Counted from the first letter of the stretch, positions 13,560 to 48,990 are shown. The stretch is DNA of 64,000 bases from Enoplosus armatus (GCF_043641665.1 NC_092180.1:548501-612500), one strand, 5' to 3'. Notes: a model not told the origin generated them from the sequence alone. Made by a program: numbers and translations.

Positions 13560-16500
13560 CTGCAAACAAGCAGAGAACCGACATGTTAATCACAGACATT
13601 TAACATAAAACACACCAGCTTCATTTTCTTATTTTATTACACTTCATGAAGAAAAAGCAACACTTCAAACCGACACATTTTGGTGTTTTTATGACCAGCT
13701 TGAAACAGCTTTAACACTTATTCATTAGAAATGTCCTACAGCTGAGTACAAGCTAAAACATCCTGTGAGTGAATGAACGACCGAATGAATGAATGGCTGA
13801 GGGTTACGTTCATTCACACTGTGTAGTGACCAGGCCTGGACACAAAGCCATGATGTTGGCAGGAGAAGTGCTCGTCTCTGACTCTGCTTCCTGTCACTCT
13901 GTGTCGTACTGTAGGAGGAATGTGTGGATTCAGCCACACAAGCGTGAATGTAGAGAGCTGTTTATTCACACTCTGCTGAAGACTGAAGAGGAAGAGGTGT
14001 AACTCCTCCATCAACGCTGGCAGAACTCATGATTAATGAGCCACTGTGACTTCAGTGAATTACTAGTTAACAATAGTTACACAGGCTGCAGTATTTTTAT
14101 CATGTATCACTGATATGAGTTGCTCGACACAGGGATCATTTCAGGCAAAGGCAGTAATAAGTGAGCTTACAGTATAAACTAAGTAAACAATAATGACTTG
14201 TTGCTATAGGTTAATACATTCAGGACAAGCTTCACTTTTTTTTTTTAAACGCTCTTATGTGCAGTTTGCATGACTTAGATACAGATCCTGTGTACTTCAC
14301 ATTACTGCCGACCATTTTCCAAAGTGTTTCTCCTACTTTAAGGAAGCCACATGTTTACATGAAGTTCCACATATGAAACAAATTAACCTGTGAAGATGGT
14401 TAGAAAAGCCATCACAGCTGCGCCCCCGTAGCTCACCTGGTAGAGCTAAACAGGTTTTTCTTTTTTGTCAAATGTTAAATGATTTAAATCAGGAAATATC
14501 TGATCAAAGAATAAATCAACAACATTATGAATCTGACATTTGAAGTCAACTTTCAGTCTTTTACAGTTTTCTGAGTATTGAGCCTTGAACCAGACTGAGA
14601 GGCTGCAGTCAGCATGCTAACATGCTCACAATGACAATGCTAACATGCTCATTTTTAGCAGGTATAATGTTCACCATGTTCACCACCTCAGTTGAGCGTG
14701 TTGGCATGCTAACATTAGCTAACTAGCAGTAAACAGAGTCCAGCTGAGGCTGATGAACGTCATCGGTTCTGCAGGTATTTGGTCATAAAGCAAAGTATTG
14801 GACACATGAACATGTTGACCTGATGATGGCGCTGATGAAGAGTCAGAGGATCACCAGAGGCATTACAGTTCATCCTGAGGGGACCATGAAGTCTTCCTGT
14901 CTGGATTAAAATGGCTTCCTGCCTTCTCTCTTTTCTTGCTGAGAGTGCATATTTGGTCCCGCTGTTCTGTTGTGGTGAGCTGGTCATTTAAAAACAGCAT
15001 CAGTCTAGTTCTGAACCTTGGCCTTGAAGGGGCCTCTGTGGAGTCTGCCTTGAAACCAAGCCTTTGATGTGTCCGCCAGGCTTCCCTGGAGGGCTCCCTA
15101 AACCCGACCCTTCAACCTGACTGCAGCTTCAATGGCCTCAAAGCAGCCCCCGTTCATACGACTGCTGAATATGTAGTGGAGTCGGAGGTCAGCTGACTTC
15201 ACAATCAATGACTCATATTAGACTCATACAATCGGTCCTGCAGTTGAGCACTGAGAGACGGACTAACACACTGTTGTTTTGGCTCTGCACATGAGACCTG
15301 TTGACAAAAAGGAAATATAGATAATGCAGATTTACCGCTTAATAATGCATCTGTTCATGTGTTGTCAGTTTATTTCTGATGCTTAGAGAAGATGAGCCTT
15401 TATTGACTGGCTACTGAATTTCTTGATTGGAAATTCAGTATTTGTATTTCAGTGTTTCATTTAGTTGCAGTGTTCAGTCTAAATGCGACGTGTGTTTTAA
15501 GTTGCTGAACACTGAGCTCTCTTGGCCACTGTACATTACATTTGTTGTACTGTTACTGCATAAAGTGAAACACACCAGATTACATGTTAATCTATTATTT
15601 GTGCAGCATGTTGTAAAAAATCTCCATCAAGCTCCCAGAGTGTTTTGTCTCCCGTTCTCTTACGTAACAGCATTGTACACGTGTCAACAAACAAACAAAC
15701 CTCTCCAGCTGCATCTGAAATCTTTTCTATGTGGTTGCATGACGGTGTGCAGTGAGGACGGGACGTCCAGCATGCAGTCACATGCAGTGAGCCTCAGCCT
15801 CCCACTGGCTGGAGGGAAAGTGGTGATTATCCAGAACAGGCTGCCTTGGTGGGCCAGTGTGTGTCTTGCTCTGTATAATTACTGGTGCTGCATGAGCTGA
15901 GGGGGGCTGAGGGGGGGGCTGAGGCATCCACAGGATGACAACACATCTATATACACCACATCTCTCTGCTCTGATGGAAAATTACTGCTGTGTGCTCAGA
16001 GTAGCAGGCAGGCAGAGCTCTCTGAGCGACAACACAACTCAGCAGAGAAGAATGTGAGCAGGTTTTCCACCTCACAGAACAATTTACAGGCAGCCAATCA
16101 GGAGGAGGCCCAGGCCTGGAGCTAAACCCTCACAGAATAGCTTCATTCTTGGCCGGCTGGTCGGGGGCCTGCGCCTCTGTTTCCAAAGAAAGACAAGGAC
16201 CTCCCAACAGGGCAGCCACATTCCCCTGTGGCTGAAGGATTGATTATTGATAAGTGCTTGTTGAAAAGGGAATGATCAACAGAGCTCACGTACATGCCAC
16301 TCTCCATGTGGCCCATGCTGTTAGTGAAACCAAACTAAAGATGCACAATGTATCATGGCTGCAGACGGGACGCCACTTAAAACCAGGTTCAACGGGGGTG
16401 TTTTCCAGACCGCAGAAACAAGTACAGAGAGAGAGACAGTACAAGCAGGTATCAAACACCTGTTGAACCTGCAGTAACTGGCTGTCCTCTGTTACACACA

Positions 16501-17417
16501 CACACACACACACATTATGATCAAGTGCTACTCGTATGCAACAGTTGAGCCTGAAGCCACGAATCTTAAACTTAAACAAGCAGCTCCTCCTCTCTACGCG
16601 CAGCAGGGAACAGAGGAGAGGATCAATGACCACACTGAGCTGTACAACATCTGCTGCTTGTGGATTTCAAAAGATTAGGCAAACACTGATTAGTCCAACA
16701 GTGTGTGAAGTTATTCTAACGGTTTTTGTAGCCTGTACATGCTCGTCAATAAGGAGCTACGGTATTAAAGGTATTAAAAAGCAGTTAAACGGTTATTACA
16801 AGTCAAGTCAGTGGTCGTGTCTATAATGTGAATTCCTGGATATTAAATGTTGATGTTCAGTTTTCTGTGGAGGTCCCAGTAATAATTGTTTGGATAATGT
16901 CACATGACATGGTTAAACTACGCTTGAGTCAAAAATGTTATAAATGCAGTTCAACAACAAAACGTTCCACTCATGATGAAGATGTTTGACTTGACAACAG
17001 GAGTTAGGGTACTAACATACTAACGTAGGCGCCTGTTCCAACACTGGTTTAACTTCATCTCTCAGTGAGTCGAGAGCACGTGTTGGGATGTGCTGTTGGG
17101 TGCTGCGACAGAATCAGAGTGGGTTTGATGAACAGATGTACATGTTGGGTCCCCGACAGGACAGTGTTGTGAAACAGCTGAATCAGAGTCTGAGCGGGTG
17201 TGTCCCCCTCATTATACACCCTGTTTCCTCAGTCTGCTGTTTATGGCTGGCCTGCTGTCTGACTAAACTAACAGTTAGCCTCTGGTTTACACCCCCCAGG
17301 CCAGGTGAGGCTGCTGGCCACACAAACAATTACATCCATTTAGCTGCTGCGCAGAAACAAAGAGAGACAACCAAAGTGACCCAGCTGACCTGCAGCACAT
17401 AAACATCCCTCTCTTAC
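13560..17417. other. Non-coding stretch, no gene seen
   Basis: No ORF here has splice support. The 157-codon ORF at 15427-15900 has no recognisable motif. A tRNA-like A-box fragment at 14421-14446 lacks the rest of a tRNA. Confidence 0.5.
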
Positions 17418-17511
17418 CTGCTCGCTGAGGGGAGAGTCTTTGCTCCTCTGGTCTGACACGACGATTCAAGTCCAGGCCTGCAGCTCGGTGAAACGAGTCA
17501 AACTCACAGTC
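17418..17511 (-). other. Orphan candidate exon (minus strand)
   Basis: Acceptor TTCCACCAG and donor GCAG|GTAAGA bound 94 nt. Only one frame is open, reading CEFDSFHRAAGLDLNRRVRP and EEQRLSPQRA. I do not recognise it. It could be a coding or untranslated exon of the gene started at 21.5 kb, or a chance match. Confidence 0.35.
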
Positions 17512-18020
17512 CTGGTGGAAAGAAAGGCAGAGCCTTCAGGGGGAGGAAATGACAGCACGCTGCTCTCTTCAGTCACATGGAATGAATTATCACTTGCATC
17601 AGTTTTAGTCTCTGTTTAAAACTGCGACTCTTCTAAACAGCCCAACCATGCTTTACATAACACATCATGAACATGTCTTCCCCCTCTCCTAAACAGGACT
17701 CAATGTGTTTAAAAGGCAGTCTCACAGAAAGCTAACTCTGACTACAGCCCCACCACCTGTCACTCACTGTGTGTAGTAATGACAATCATGGAAGGACAAG
17801 CAGGACGTCCAGCAGCTGGAGATGACTAAGTCCCCAAGAAAAGCACAACTATCATCTCTGTTAGTGGGATTTAAGACTGATGAAGAGAAAACAGTAAGTC
17901 GTAGTATGCCGATCCATTTGGTCGATGTTGAGATATTTCACAGGATAAATAAACAACGTACACCTGCTGATGGCGCTACAGGAAAGGTAATTAGGATTAA
18001 TCCTCTGGGATAATAATAAT

Positions 18021-18814
18021 CAGGGATGTTAATAAGTAACCGTTTAACCGTCAACCGACAATAAGAATTTCGACCTGAAACAAAAAAAGTAAATAATCAA
18101 CAGTAACGATGTTGCTCCTGGGAGACAACTACAGCCCCCTTCATCAAGCTAATGACCCAGAGGCAGAGGGGGACACCTGTATGAGAGACAACCCCCCCTC
18201 ACTAGATCCTCCTGACCAGTGGAAAAGTATTCAGACGTTCTTCCAGAGGCTGACTGCTCTATCTCTGCGTTACCCGGACATCAGTACCATCGGACCGGGT
18301 ATTCTCTGCCGCGGGTCTCAGACTGCACACCAGACTGACCCCCCAGCATGTCAACACGTTGCTATTTCTAAATAAAAACCGGTAGACAAGCTGTTGGCGA
18401 GTGAGGGCTGAGGTATTTTATTTTAGGATTATCTGGAGGTCTGAAAAATGCAACTATAAGGTTCCCTTTTGTTAACCTGGCTCCTGTTTGCTCAGATATC
18501 TATTTTAATAAGTTATAAAATGTTTTTCTACACCAGAGATCCAGGCTGTTATGCCTAAATGTTCTATAGTGGTGTCAGCACTGGAGAATTCAGTGTGTGA
18601 ATCCTCATGTTCTGTTGTTGGTGCTGATATTGTACATGTAAAAATAAACGCTTTCTTATGAAAAAAAACAATTGTAACTGGCCTATTGGTCATTTTTTAA
18701 TGGGTCACAGACATTCGTCCAATCCAATAAATAGTACAGTTTAATCTTGTCGGTTAATGATCGGTTAACGAGGGTCGGCTATCGTCAGAAAGAAAATCTA
18801 AATTAGCATCCCTA
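18021..18814. mobile_element. hAT-like relic
   Basis: The left end CAGGGATGTTAATAAGTAAC and the right end ATTAGCATCCCTA are inverted, with CGGTTAA-type subterminal repeats at both ends. An 89-codon frame (18109-18375, FFQRLTALSLRYPDISTIGP) may be a transposase scrap. No clear 8-bp target duplication was seen. Confidence 0.6.
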
Positions 18815-21499
18815 AATCAAAGTGGACCAAAGTGGTGGAGCAACACTTACATCCCCAGAGCTAAAAACTGACAGAGCCAATCAAGATCTTTAACTAAGCA
18901 TCACAAAATTAATTTTAAACAAGCATCAGAACTGAATAATGCTTTTCAGTCATTTCTCTGTTTCATCTCATCCCAAACTGAACCGTGGTGTCTTTGGACT
19001 GTCGGTCCGATAAAACAACTGAGGACACATAATATAGATGAAGTCAGAAACAGAAGCATCAGGTGTCAACAGTGATGGACACAGACTGAAGGCCTGTCTC
19101 TGGATCAAATCATCCAGCTTCTGGGGGACAACAAGTTTCCAAACCTCCACCTAAAGAGGCAAAGTACTGAGGGCTGGTAGGATTTCCTGATTCTATAGTG
19201 GCATGTGTTTATCCACCTTCTGCAGACCCAGAGAGGTTAATACAGCCCAACAGGCCAGACTGCGACACACCTCATAAGACTGACAGCACAGAGGAATTAA
19301 GTAACTCTTCTGGCTCTGGTCTTCAAATAAAAAAAACAGGTTTCAGGTTTGTTATGGTGCCACCATGTGGCATCAGTTAAACAGGTCTACAGGGCTTTCC
19401 AATATAAACTGAAATGTTTGTTAAACCTCTTTGATATGTTTTGTATTATTCTACATTAAAGAAAGCAGCATTGATGCTGAGTAGATGATAACTTGAATGA
19501 TTTGCAGTCTTGATATTTCACAGTAAATTCAGATCAGCCTGCTTTCATCTTCAGTACAGTCGGGCTGAACAATTCATTGAAATATTATCGAAACTGCAAT
19601 ATGGCCAAGTGCAATATCCAAACCGCAGGAGCTGCAATCCTTTGATAAAGGTAAAATGCCACATGTTACTGAGACCCAGCACGCCACAGGCAGGAGACTG
19701 CCCCCTGTTGCAATATAAGAAGACATCCATCTCTGCCCCACGACGCTCTGACATATATTCTTTTAACAAACTTTACAAATGCATAGATGTTTCTTCACGT
19801 ATAACATTATAACAAACCGCCATGAATTAAACATGATTTAAACATTCCTATAGTTGTCGTATTGTACATTGAGGCTAAAACTATCAATCAATTATCAATG
19901 AATCTATAGATGGCTCTCTCGAGTTATTATTTGGAAAAAACAAACACTCACAGGTGATTCCCATTAATGCATACCTTACATTCATTCAGGGGCACAATGT
20001 AAAACGCTGACAGCACCATTAACAACCACAGTAACTGTTTGTTAAACACCAAACATCCCACAGTCACAGTGAAACAGCCTCAGGGTGTGATTTCAGCAGT
20101 ATGTGTACAGCTCAGGACATGCTGCAGGGGAAACTGTGGAACGATATAAACTACAGAGACAGTTTTTACTGGAGGAGCTGAAAGTCACACCTCCAGGACA
20201 TAATACTTTGCAATATACTGTAGAATTAATAATGTGGAGTAATCCAGAGGAGAAACTGTTTAAGTCGCATAAAGATTTTGTGGCATTTCCTCCAACTGAC
20301 TCTGAATAAAGATAAAAATAAAGATGGCAAAGACAGAAACTGTGTTTACAGTCAACCACACCCAATAATCAAATAACCCCACAGCCAGAGGTTCTGTCTT
20401 TACATCAAGTCCGCAGCAACATTCAATCATTTAAAGAGCGTCCCCTCATCCTCCTCACCCCAGCCGGCTGAAGTCTGTTAGTTCTGTCTAACACATAAAA
20501 CCAGTTATTTATTCTACAAGGTCTCAGTCGGTCGACAGGTTGCAGCATTACAGTTTTGGGAGCTTGCAAAACTCAGTTGTGTGGATTAACTCTTCTTGTC
20601 CTTCAGCTACATGATGCTGTTGTCGGATGTGCACACCAACCTTACATCCATCTTCTCAGCTTCTCTGCAGGTGAGGGCACCATGACTGTGTCTGCAGCGA
20701 CGTTAATGACACAACCACACCCTATTGTTCCAGTTGAAGTGACTAAATCAAAAAATGTGTTGACATTACTTTTTATTAATTGTTACACCGCGGTTATATT
20801 CTGCTATTTAATGCTAACTCAAAGCTAGCTGAGTCACTGAGCTAGCACTCAGCTAGCTAATGACTCAGTACACACAGAAAATCAGCTAAACGGTTTTGGC
20901 GGTTGACGGCTGACTAAATGATCAACAGCTGCTTCAACATGACTAACCTGGCAGACAACACGTCAAACAGCGCCATCACTCCCGCCCAAAAGCTACCGAA
21001 CAGTTAGCCACCAGTTAGCTACGAGTCCGTAATAACATTTCCACACTGCCATTAGCTAACGCTAACACGCTAACTAGCGTACAGCAAGACAGGTTAACTC
21101 AAACCAAATGAACAGTTAACTATCTAAACGTTACCTGAGCATGCAAAAGGTTTCATCGACGTTCCCAACTGTCAACGGCCAAATGACCGTGATGTTATGC
21201 TAACGTTAGCTAAGCTAACAGGTGTAACGTCATAGCATCAGGAAGTTATGAGCCAAACTAAACTGTCTTCATTTACCGCTGTTTTAAAAACGCTGCAACA
21301 CTGAATCCTCAATGAGACAAACAGTTAATCTTTTCAGCCAGTTTCGCCGGTAACGTTACCGACGCATCTCCCTCATTTATTACTGATGCTAAGGTAACCA
21401 GAGGGGACGCGCCGTTTGCTACTTAGTTTTGTGCAACGCATCAGAAACATTGAAATCTTCTGGTTTCCGTTTTTCATGTATCATGTTCATACTTCTTAC
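18815..21499. other. Non-coding stretch, no gene seen
   Basis: Contains dispersed-repeat wording near 19560-19640 and a CpG-richer zone at 20.9-21.5 kb. A minus-strand donor-like CTCAG|GTAACG near 21134 could end an alternative first exon of the gene started at 21.5 kb. Confidence 0.45.
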
Positions 21500-21540
21500 A
21501 TGACGAGCGCAGCTATGTCACTTCCGGCCGCCATCTTTGT
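21500..21540 (-). promoter_or_regulatory. ETS/YY1-type promoter with a possible short first coding exon
   Basis: Minus strand reads AAGATGGCGGCCGGAAGTG: a YY1 site fused to an ETS site, typical of housekeeping start regions. The ATG at 21534 has A at -3 and G at +4 and opens MAAGSDIAALV, followed by an excellent donor CAT|GTAAGA (exon would be 21500-21534). Without splicing the frame stops after 12 codons. No convincing next coding exon was found, so the gene remains unidentified. Confidence 0.45.
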
Positions 21541-21775
21541 TTAGTTTAAGAATCATGGGAAATAAATTAAAACGCTTCTTTGTTGTGATGTTGACTGAAT
21601 ATTATGATAAATATTAAATGATTATTACATGAGAGACAGAAAGTGGGACTACAGGTGGGTCACACCTGTAATGTTGGGTCACCTGGTGATTAAAAGGGTC
21701 AGTGTGGGACGGTTAACTGAATTTGGGTGTCGACCAAAACAGCAATATATTATGAATTTATCTGTTAGTCTGCAA

Positions 21776-21968
21776 TAGTGATGAGATGCACGGCTCCCTG
21801 AAGGCAGCCTAACCTCATGGCTGTTCAGGGGAGTGGAATCAGGACAGGCAGTGAAATCTGGGCACAATGATAACAAGAACGCCTCTTACCAAGTACGATT
21901 GAGTTCCCGTCCTTCGTACCAAAGAGCCATTAGAAAGAACCGAATCGTTCACGAACATAACATCACTA
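21776..21968. mobile_element. Small hAT non-autonomous element with 8-bp target duplication
   Basis: The ends are TAGTGATGAGATG and CATAACATCACTA (inverted). The flanks GTCTGCAA (21768-21775) and ATCTGCAA (21969-21976) form an 8-bp target duplication with one mismatch, as expected for hAT. Length 193 bp; no coding. Confidence 0.8.
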
Positions 21969-21976
21969 ATCTGCAA

Positions 21977-24976
21977 AGTGACTAGTAACTCCAGCTGTCA
22001 GATAAAGTACAATCAGTCAAAAGTACAATCATTCTCTTGGCAGAAAATGTATGGAAATGTAGAAAAAGAAAAGGAAAGACTTGGAGTGGAAATAATCTGT
22101 TCTTGAGTAAATGATTCACCTCGCCCTCGATTTGTATCAGCTGATGATGACACGGTGTGAAGCGACGTGGCTACCTGTTGTCGATGTTGACCTGAACTAA
22201 AGTGCAGTAATAAATGGTGGGCCATGAGACAAATATGTGTTTATTGCTTTGTTGTTTTTGGTATGTTGTTGGTACATGTGGTTCTATGTTTTCTTGCTGT
22301 TTGTGATGTTTTGTGTAACAAATGAGACCTCACCTGTCCGACAGTGTGCTTCTTACAGGTATGATCGGCCACAGTAGTTGCCATGGTACAAGGCTTGGTT
22401 TGAGCTCCAGCCATCATGCCAGGGTTAAACCCAAAGTTAGGCCTGACTTAGATCCTGCTTAGTGGGTCAGAGCTTTGGCAGTCTCCCATAACACTGTCAA
22501 TATGTTTTTTTAGGATTGTTTTAATATTCATTTTGTAAATATTACAGTGCAGATATTTTCTTCCTAGCCAGTCCTCTCTGAGTGTATTTATGTGACTTAA
22601 TGTATTTTTTCCACAGAAGCGAATCCACATGAATCCTTTATTTAAGTATAAGCAATAACACAGTTTAATAATTATCCAATACAAGTCCTGCATTGAGTTC
22701 AGGTGTAGCAGCAAATATACTCAAGTGTCAAAAGTAAAGGATTATTATTATTATTATTGAACAACACAATCAGGGAGTGAATCTTTCTTTCTGTAGTCAG
22801 CATTGTAATGTTGTCTAACTACATTCTGATGGGGGTTATTAATTATAGTGATACAACAAACAGGTTATATTATGTGAAAAGTATGTAATTAAACAGCCAT
22901 CAGATGGAGTAAGACATACAAGGCTTTCCTCTGACGTGGTGGAGAAAAAGAAAAAGGTCTAACTAAATGGAAATACTGAAGTAAAATATGTATATCACAA
23001 ATCACACATCGTCTTCTTAAACTCCTTTAGACTGAAGCAGGTATAAGTAAGAGGCACAGAGTCCACCGTGTTCATTCAGAAAAACACACCTCACATTTAT
23101 TGGCTTTTAGTTCTCTGCACAGAAGCCAAAACTAACAAATATTTGGCACAAAGACAAATATGTTTCATTTGATTTTCCTGAATCTGAATCACAGATGAAA
23201 GAAAAGCCTCTGCTCTCCTGCACATTCCTGTCTGTGTTAAAGTAATCAAGAGTGACGCTGACAGCTGGATGAAATGCTGCAGTGATGATCAACAGGACTG
23301 TTAACCCCACTTCACAACTGGTCTGGGGTCAGCTCAGTGTAAAGGCCTCTCTACATGCAGCAACATATTGCTGTTTCTGTTACTACAGTCACAAGAAAGA
23401 CAACACACACCATGAACAGCCTGCTGCTAACCCACCAGCTGATCAGTTCCTGCATCATAAAGTCAATACTCAAGTACTACTCAACAGGAGCTTAGAGCCA
23501 GCAGCAGCCGAGCAAACAGAAACACCTTGAGTGAAACAGCTCCAGCCAGTGTGTTTACAGAGCAACACCAATATTCTCCTGTTTAACTCATTTATTAAAC
23601 AGATGATTTGCTAATGCCACTTCATTTGTTCAGGCTTCTTCATATCATTTTCCATCCAAGTTGCAGTTAAGACTGGGAAGCTCTGATAGATCTGACATGG
23701 CGTTGAATAATAAGGAAGTGCCTGAAGAATCAAACAAATATGGATGCAACATAGAGTACTTGTGCAAATTGAACCCAAAGTTAACATTCAGTGTTCAAGT
23801 TACTCTCCTCATTAGCATCAATTAGAGTGTTTAGTAATCTATTTAATTGTTAGCAAGGTAGGATTACTTTTGAAATACTTGCAGCCGATGTTTGTGTGTC
23901 TCTTTCTGTTTATTGACGCCAATATGAGTCAGTTTTGGTATCACAGCAACAGCAAATCGGAGAATTAGCCAGTAAGACAGCTAAAACCTCCAGCAATGAG
24001 CAAACAGCAGAAGCAGGCTGAAACTGACAGCTGCCATGTTGATCTCTGATGATGGAAACAATCTCAAGTTGTAAACATGGAAATCTTTCCTGTTGATAAC
24101 TTCCATCCCATGTGGCTTGAACGCAGCATTAGAGGTGCATTTAATGGCACCTGAAATGTGTGATGTTGCAGCAGATGTTGGTGTCATGATATGAACATTG
24201 CGTAGAGATAGATGCTGGAGGTAAACTTTAATCAGACTGAAGTAACTGAAGCTCAACGTGTGACATTAAGGCGAACATATTCTTTGGCAAAACAACAGAC
24301 AACAGACTGAAAACTAAAGAAGCATCTTCACTTTCAGTGTGAACACAACCTGCTGGTGGAATAATAAACCTGTGGATGGTCTGATGATTGGACTTCACCT
24401 ACACACACACAATCACTGGACCGCGTCAACACACAGCTACACAACAGAGTAAGGCAGTTATAGACAGATACACACTGTTCAACGTTCATTATGCTCTTTT
24501 TTTACACACTTTGGTTGTTCAAAATAAACTACTCTGTAGATTTTATATATTTGCAGCTTTACAAAATACATTTTTAGATTGTAAATGAGCAGCTTTGACA
24601 GAATAAATATACATGTCAGACGTGTGGATGAAATAAAGCCTTAAAAAGCTTCGATCAGCTCAGTTTACATGGCGACAGTGAGTCAGAATGTTTTTTCCTA
24701 TCAAGATCTACAGAAGAGACGCAGTGTTAAGTTCATTCTGTCCATGAATGGTTGAATAATTTTGTCGTAGAGCCTAATAGCGCCCCAAACTGTGACTTGA
24801 TATATAATATATACGTTATATTGATATATAAAAATCACCAGTGAGCTAAGAGGACGTTCTGGGATCTCTGGATCTGTTGAACATAACAACAAACTCTGCT
24901 GATCCTCTATGTTCTTCTTCTCATCATTAAACCTCACGTTCAGACTCAAAGCAGCAGTGGATGTTTCTACTGATGA
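21977..24976. other. Intergenic stretch, no gene seen
   Basis: AT-rich with short ATT runs. ORFs at 23282-23530 and 23981-24256 have no motif or splice support. Confidence 0.55.
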
Positions 24977-25429
24977 GTGTTGTGTGTCTATCACAGCCTG
25001 ATATATCTTATTATTATTATTATTATTAGCATTAAAACTCATCAGTGAGCCTCACGGTGTCACTGGGTGACATCTTCCTTCATCACCATGAACACACACA
25101 CTGTAGTTTATCTGGAGTCCCACACACACCGTCCTGCTGCCCCAAACACTCACTAGAGCTCCACATGTGGATTCATCCGCCGCTGAAAATAGTCCCCAAC
25201 AAATGCACTATTTCCTGCTATTAGTTTGATACAGCGAGCAGCTGTTGGAGGAAATGACTGAGCCTTTTGAAACATGAAACTATATATTTGTGGGATGTTT
25301 TTAAAGATTCACATCTTCAGTAGGAACCAATGGGCTGAGAGCTGAGAGCCACAGACAGGAAGTGAGACAGGACTGAGAGACGGACTGATGGTTTGATGGT
25401 TTGAGTCTGAACATGAAGTTTGATGACAA
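24977..25429 (+). repeat. Dispersed repeat, copy A
   Basis: About 450 bp nearly identical to 43161-43617 in the same orientation. Shared landmarks include ATCACAGCCTGATAT, CACATGTGGATTCATCCGCC, AATAGTCCCCAACAAATGCA and TTTGAGTCTGAACATGAAGT. Class unknown. Confidence 0.85.
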
Positions 25430-25735
25430 GAAGGAAAATGTAGAACAGCAGACTGAAACTTTAAGTTTGTCTACATGAGCTGTTGGCCAGGCTAACAGAA
25501 GCAGTCATGTGACAGTTCAGTGTTTTTTTGTGTGTCAGGTGATCACCAGGAAGCAGCACTGATGTTTAAAAAGACTAAAATGAGGATAACACAGTTTCTC
25601 TGTGTTCTCGCTGTTCTTTTTATATAAAAACAGCTGAAATCCGACTGCGATGATACAGAAGAAATTCTGAATCTTTTCGACATAAAAATGATAAAATAAG
25701 GTTAAAAAGATATTTTCCCATCAGCTGTCTGTACC

Positions 25736-26109
25736 TTTAATCTAAAATCTGCATCAGACTTTGAGAACCAAAAGCAGCTGCTGATATGTAGACATGTAGT
25801 GGCTGGTGATGTGCAGCTAAGAGCGGCAGTTATTAGACTAGAGGGTGACCTCTGACCTCTGCGGTCTGGTCACATGGACGCACATTTTATGTAATGAGGA
25901 GCCCTCCAGAGTGGACTGATGCTGTTGAGATATCTCAGGGAGGCTCCGATGATCGGATCAGACGTGGAGAGCTGCTTTCCTACTGGACGGTGTGTGACAG
26001 GCAGCATGCCGCCTGATGTGTGTCTGTGTGTGTGTGTGTGTGTGTGTTGTAGTGAAGTTCTTGCTCCTCTCTGCAGGCCGTGGATCTTTTACAGATCTGG
26101 GATCTGTTG
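25736..26109 (-). other. slc9a5 3' flank / probable 3' UTR
   Basis: No coding sequence was seen after the stop. An ATTAAA variant on the minus strand at 25741-25736 could be a poly(A) signal. The first canonical AATAAA seen downstream is near 23098. Contains a short (GT)n at 26027-26048. Confidence 0.3.
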
Positions 26110-47710
<21,601 letters not shown>

Positions 47711-47719
47711 CTTCCACCG

Positions 47720-47760
47720 GAGCTCAGCGGGCTGACATCCTCCTAACCTTTATATACGCA
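47720..47760 (-). promoter_or_regulatory. slc9a5 core promoter: TATA box and 4-codon uORF
   Basis: TATATAAA reads on the minus strand at 47756-47749, only about 40 bp above the slc9a5 ATG. A short ATG-TCA-GCC-CGC-TGA uORF spans 47738-47724. A TATA-directed start about 30 bp downstream would fall near 47726, giving a leader of about 16 nt that skips the uORF. The surrounding sequence (47400-47950) is CpG-rich and looks like a CpG island. Real start sites were not observed. Confidence 0.55.
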
Positions 47761-47829
47761 CCGAGACACGGAGAGGACACGGAGCGGCGGAGGGAGGCCG
47801 GCAGCCGGTTTACAACATCAACACACACC

Positions 47830-47831
47830 TA

Positions 47832-47871
<40 letters not shown>

Positions 47872-47892
47872 CACACACATACACACACACAG
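47830..47892. repeat. (CA)n upstream of slc9a5
   Basis: An interrupted CA run about 120-180 bp above the slc9a5 ATG. Confidence 0.9.
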
Positions 47893-47974
47893 AGGCTCCG
47901 GTAACACACGGAGGAGGGGACACCGGAGCTGGACATGTGACCCGCCCAGTCCCGCTTTAAAGAGACGGAGCTGT

Positions 47975-48815
47975 AGTTACATTACAGTAACACTATAGCA
48001 ACATTACAGTAACACTATAGTAACAGTACAGTAACTCTACAGTAACATTACAGTAACACTGCAGTAACACTATATAAACATTACAGTAACACTATAGTAA
48101 CATCACAGTAACACTATAGTAACAGTACAGTAACTCTACAGTAACATTACAGTAACACTACATTAACACTGCAGTAACACTATAGCAACATTACAGTAAC
48201 AGTACAGTAACTCTACAGTAACATTACAGTAACACTGCAGTAACACTATATAAACATTACAGTAACACTATAGTAACATCACAGTAACACTACAGTAACA
48301 CTGCAGTAACACTATAGCAACATTACAGTAACACTACAGTAACATTACAGTAACACTATAGTAACAGTACAGTAACATTACAGTAACACTATATAAACAT
48401 TACAGTAACACTATAGTAATATCACAGTAACACTACAGTAACACTGCCGTAACACTATATAAACATTACAGTAACACTATAGTAACATCACAGTAACACT
48501 ACAGTAACACTGCAGTAACACTATAGCAACATTACAGTAACACTATAGTAACAGTACAGTAACTCTACAGTAATATTACAGTAACACTATAGTAACATCA
48601 CAGTAACACTACAGTAACACTGCAGTAACACTATAGCAACATTACAGTAACACTATAGTAACAGTACAGTAACTCTACAGTAATATTACAGTAACACTAT
48701 AGTAACAGTACAGTAACATTACAGTAACACTATATAAACATTACAGTAACACTATAGTAACATCGCAGTAATACTATAGTAACATTACACTAATGTAACA
48801 CAGCAGTAACACTAT
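47975..48815. repeat. 11-bp minisatellite, block 1
   Basis: About 75 units of CAGTAACACTA/TAGTAACATTA (11 bp) between slc9a5 and fhod1. Continues after an insertion as block 2. Confidence 0.95.
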
Positions 48816-48990
48816 ATTAAGATTAAGATTAATATAGACTTTGTTAATCCCACAGCTGGGAAATTTACAAGTCACAGCAGCAAAGACAGAAAGGTGCAGA
48901 AACAGACAGCAGACAGCACTGTGTCAATAAGAATTAGAAGTATTTTTAAAAAAGAAAAACAATATACAAATAATAAATACAGATATAAAA
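48816..48990 (-). mobile_element. LINE 3'-tail fragment inserted in the minisatellite
   Basis: TTAAGATTAAGATTAATATAGAC TTTGTTAATCCC...GGGAAATTTACAAG resembles the (GATT)n-tailed 3' ends of teleost LINEs (minus orientation). It splits the 11-bp array. Confidence 0.65.

Noticed and set aside
14421..14446. tRNA gene starting CGCCCCCGTAGCTCACCTGG
   Set aside because: Only the 5' A-box half is present. No anticodon arm or B box follows. Probably a tRNA-derived SINE scrap.
15427..15900. 157-codon plus ORF
   Set aside because: No family resemblance, no splice or promoter support, composition like the surrounding non-coding DNA.
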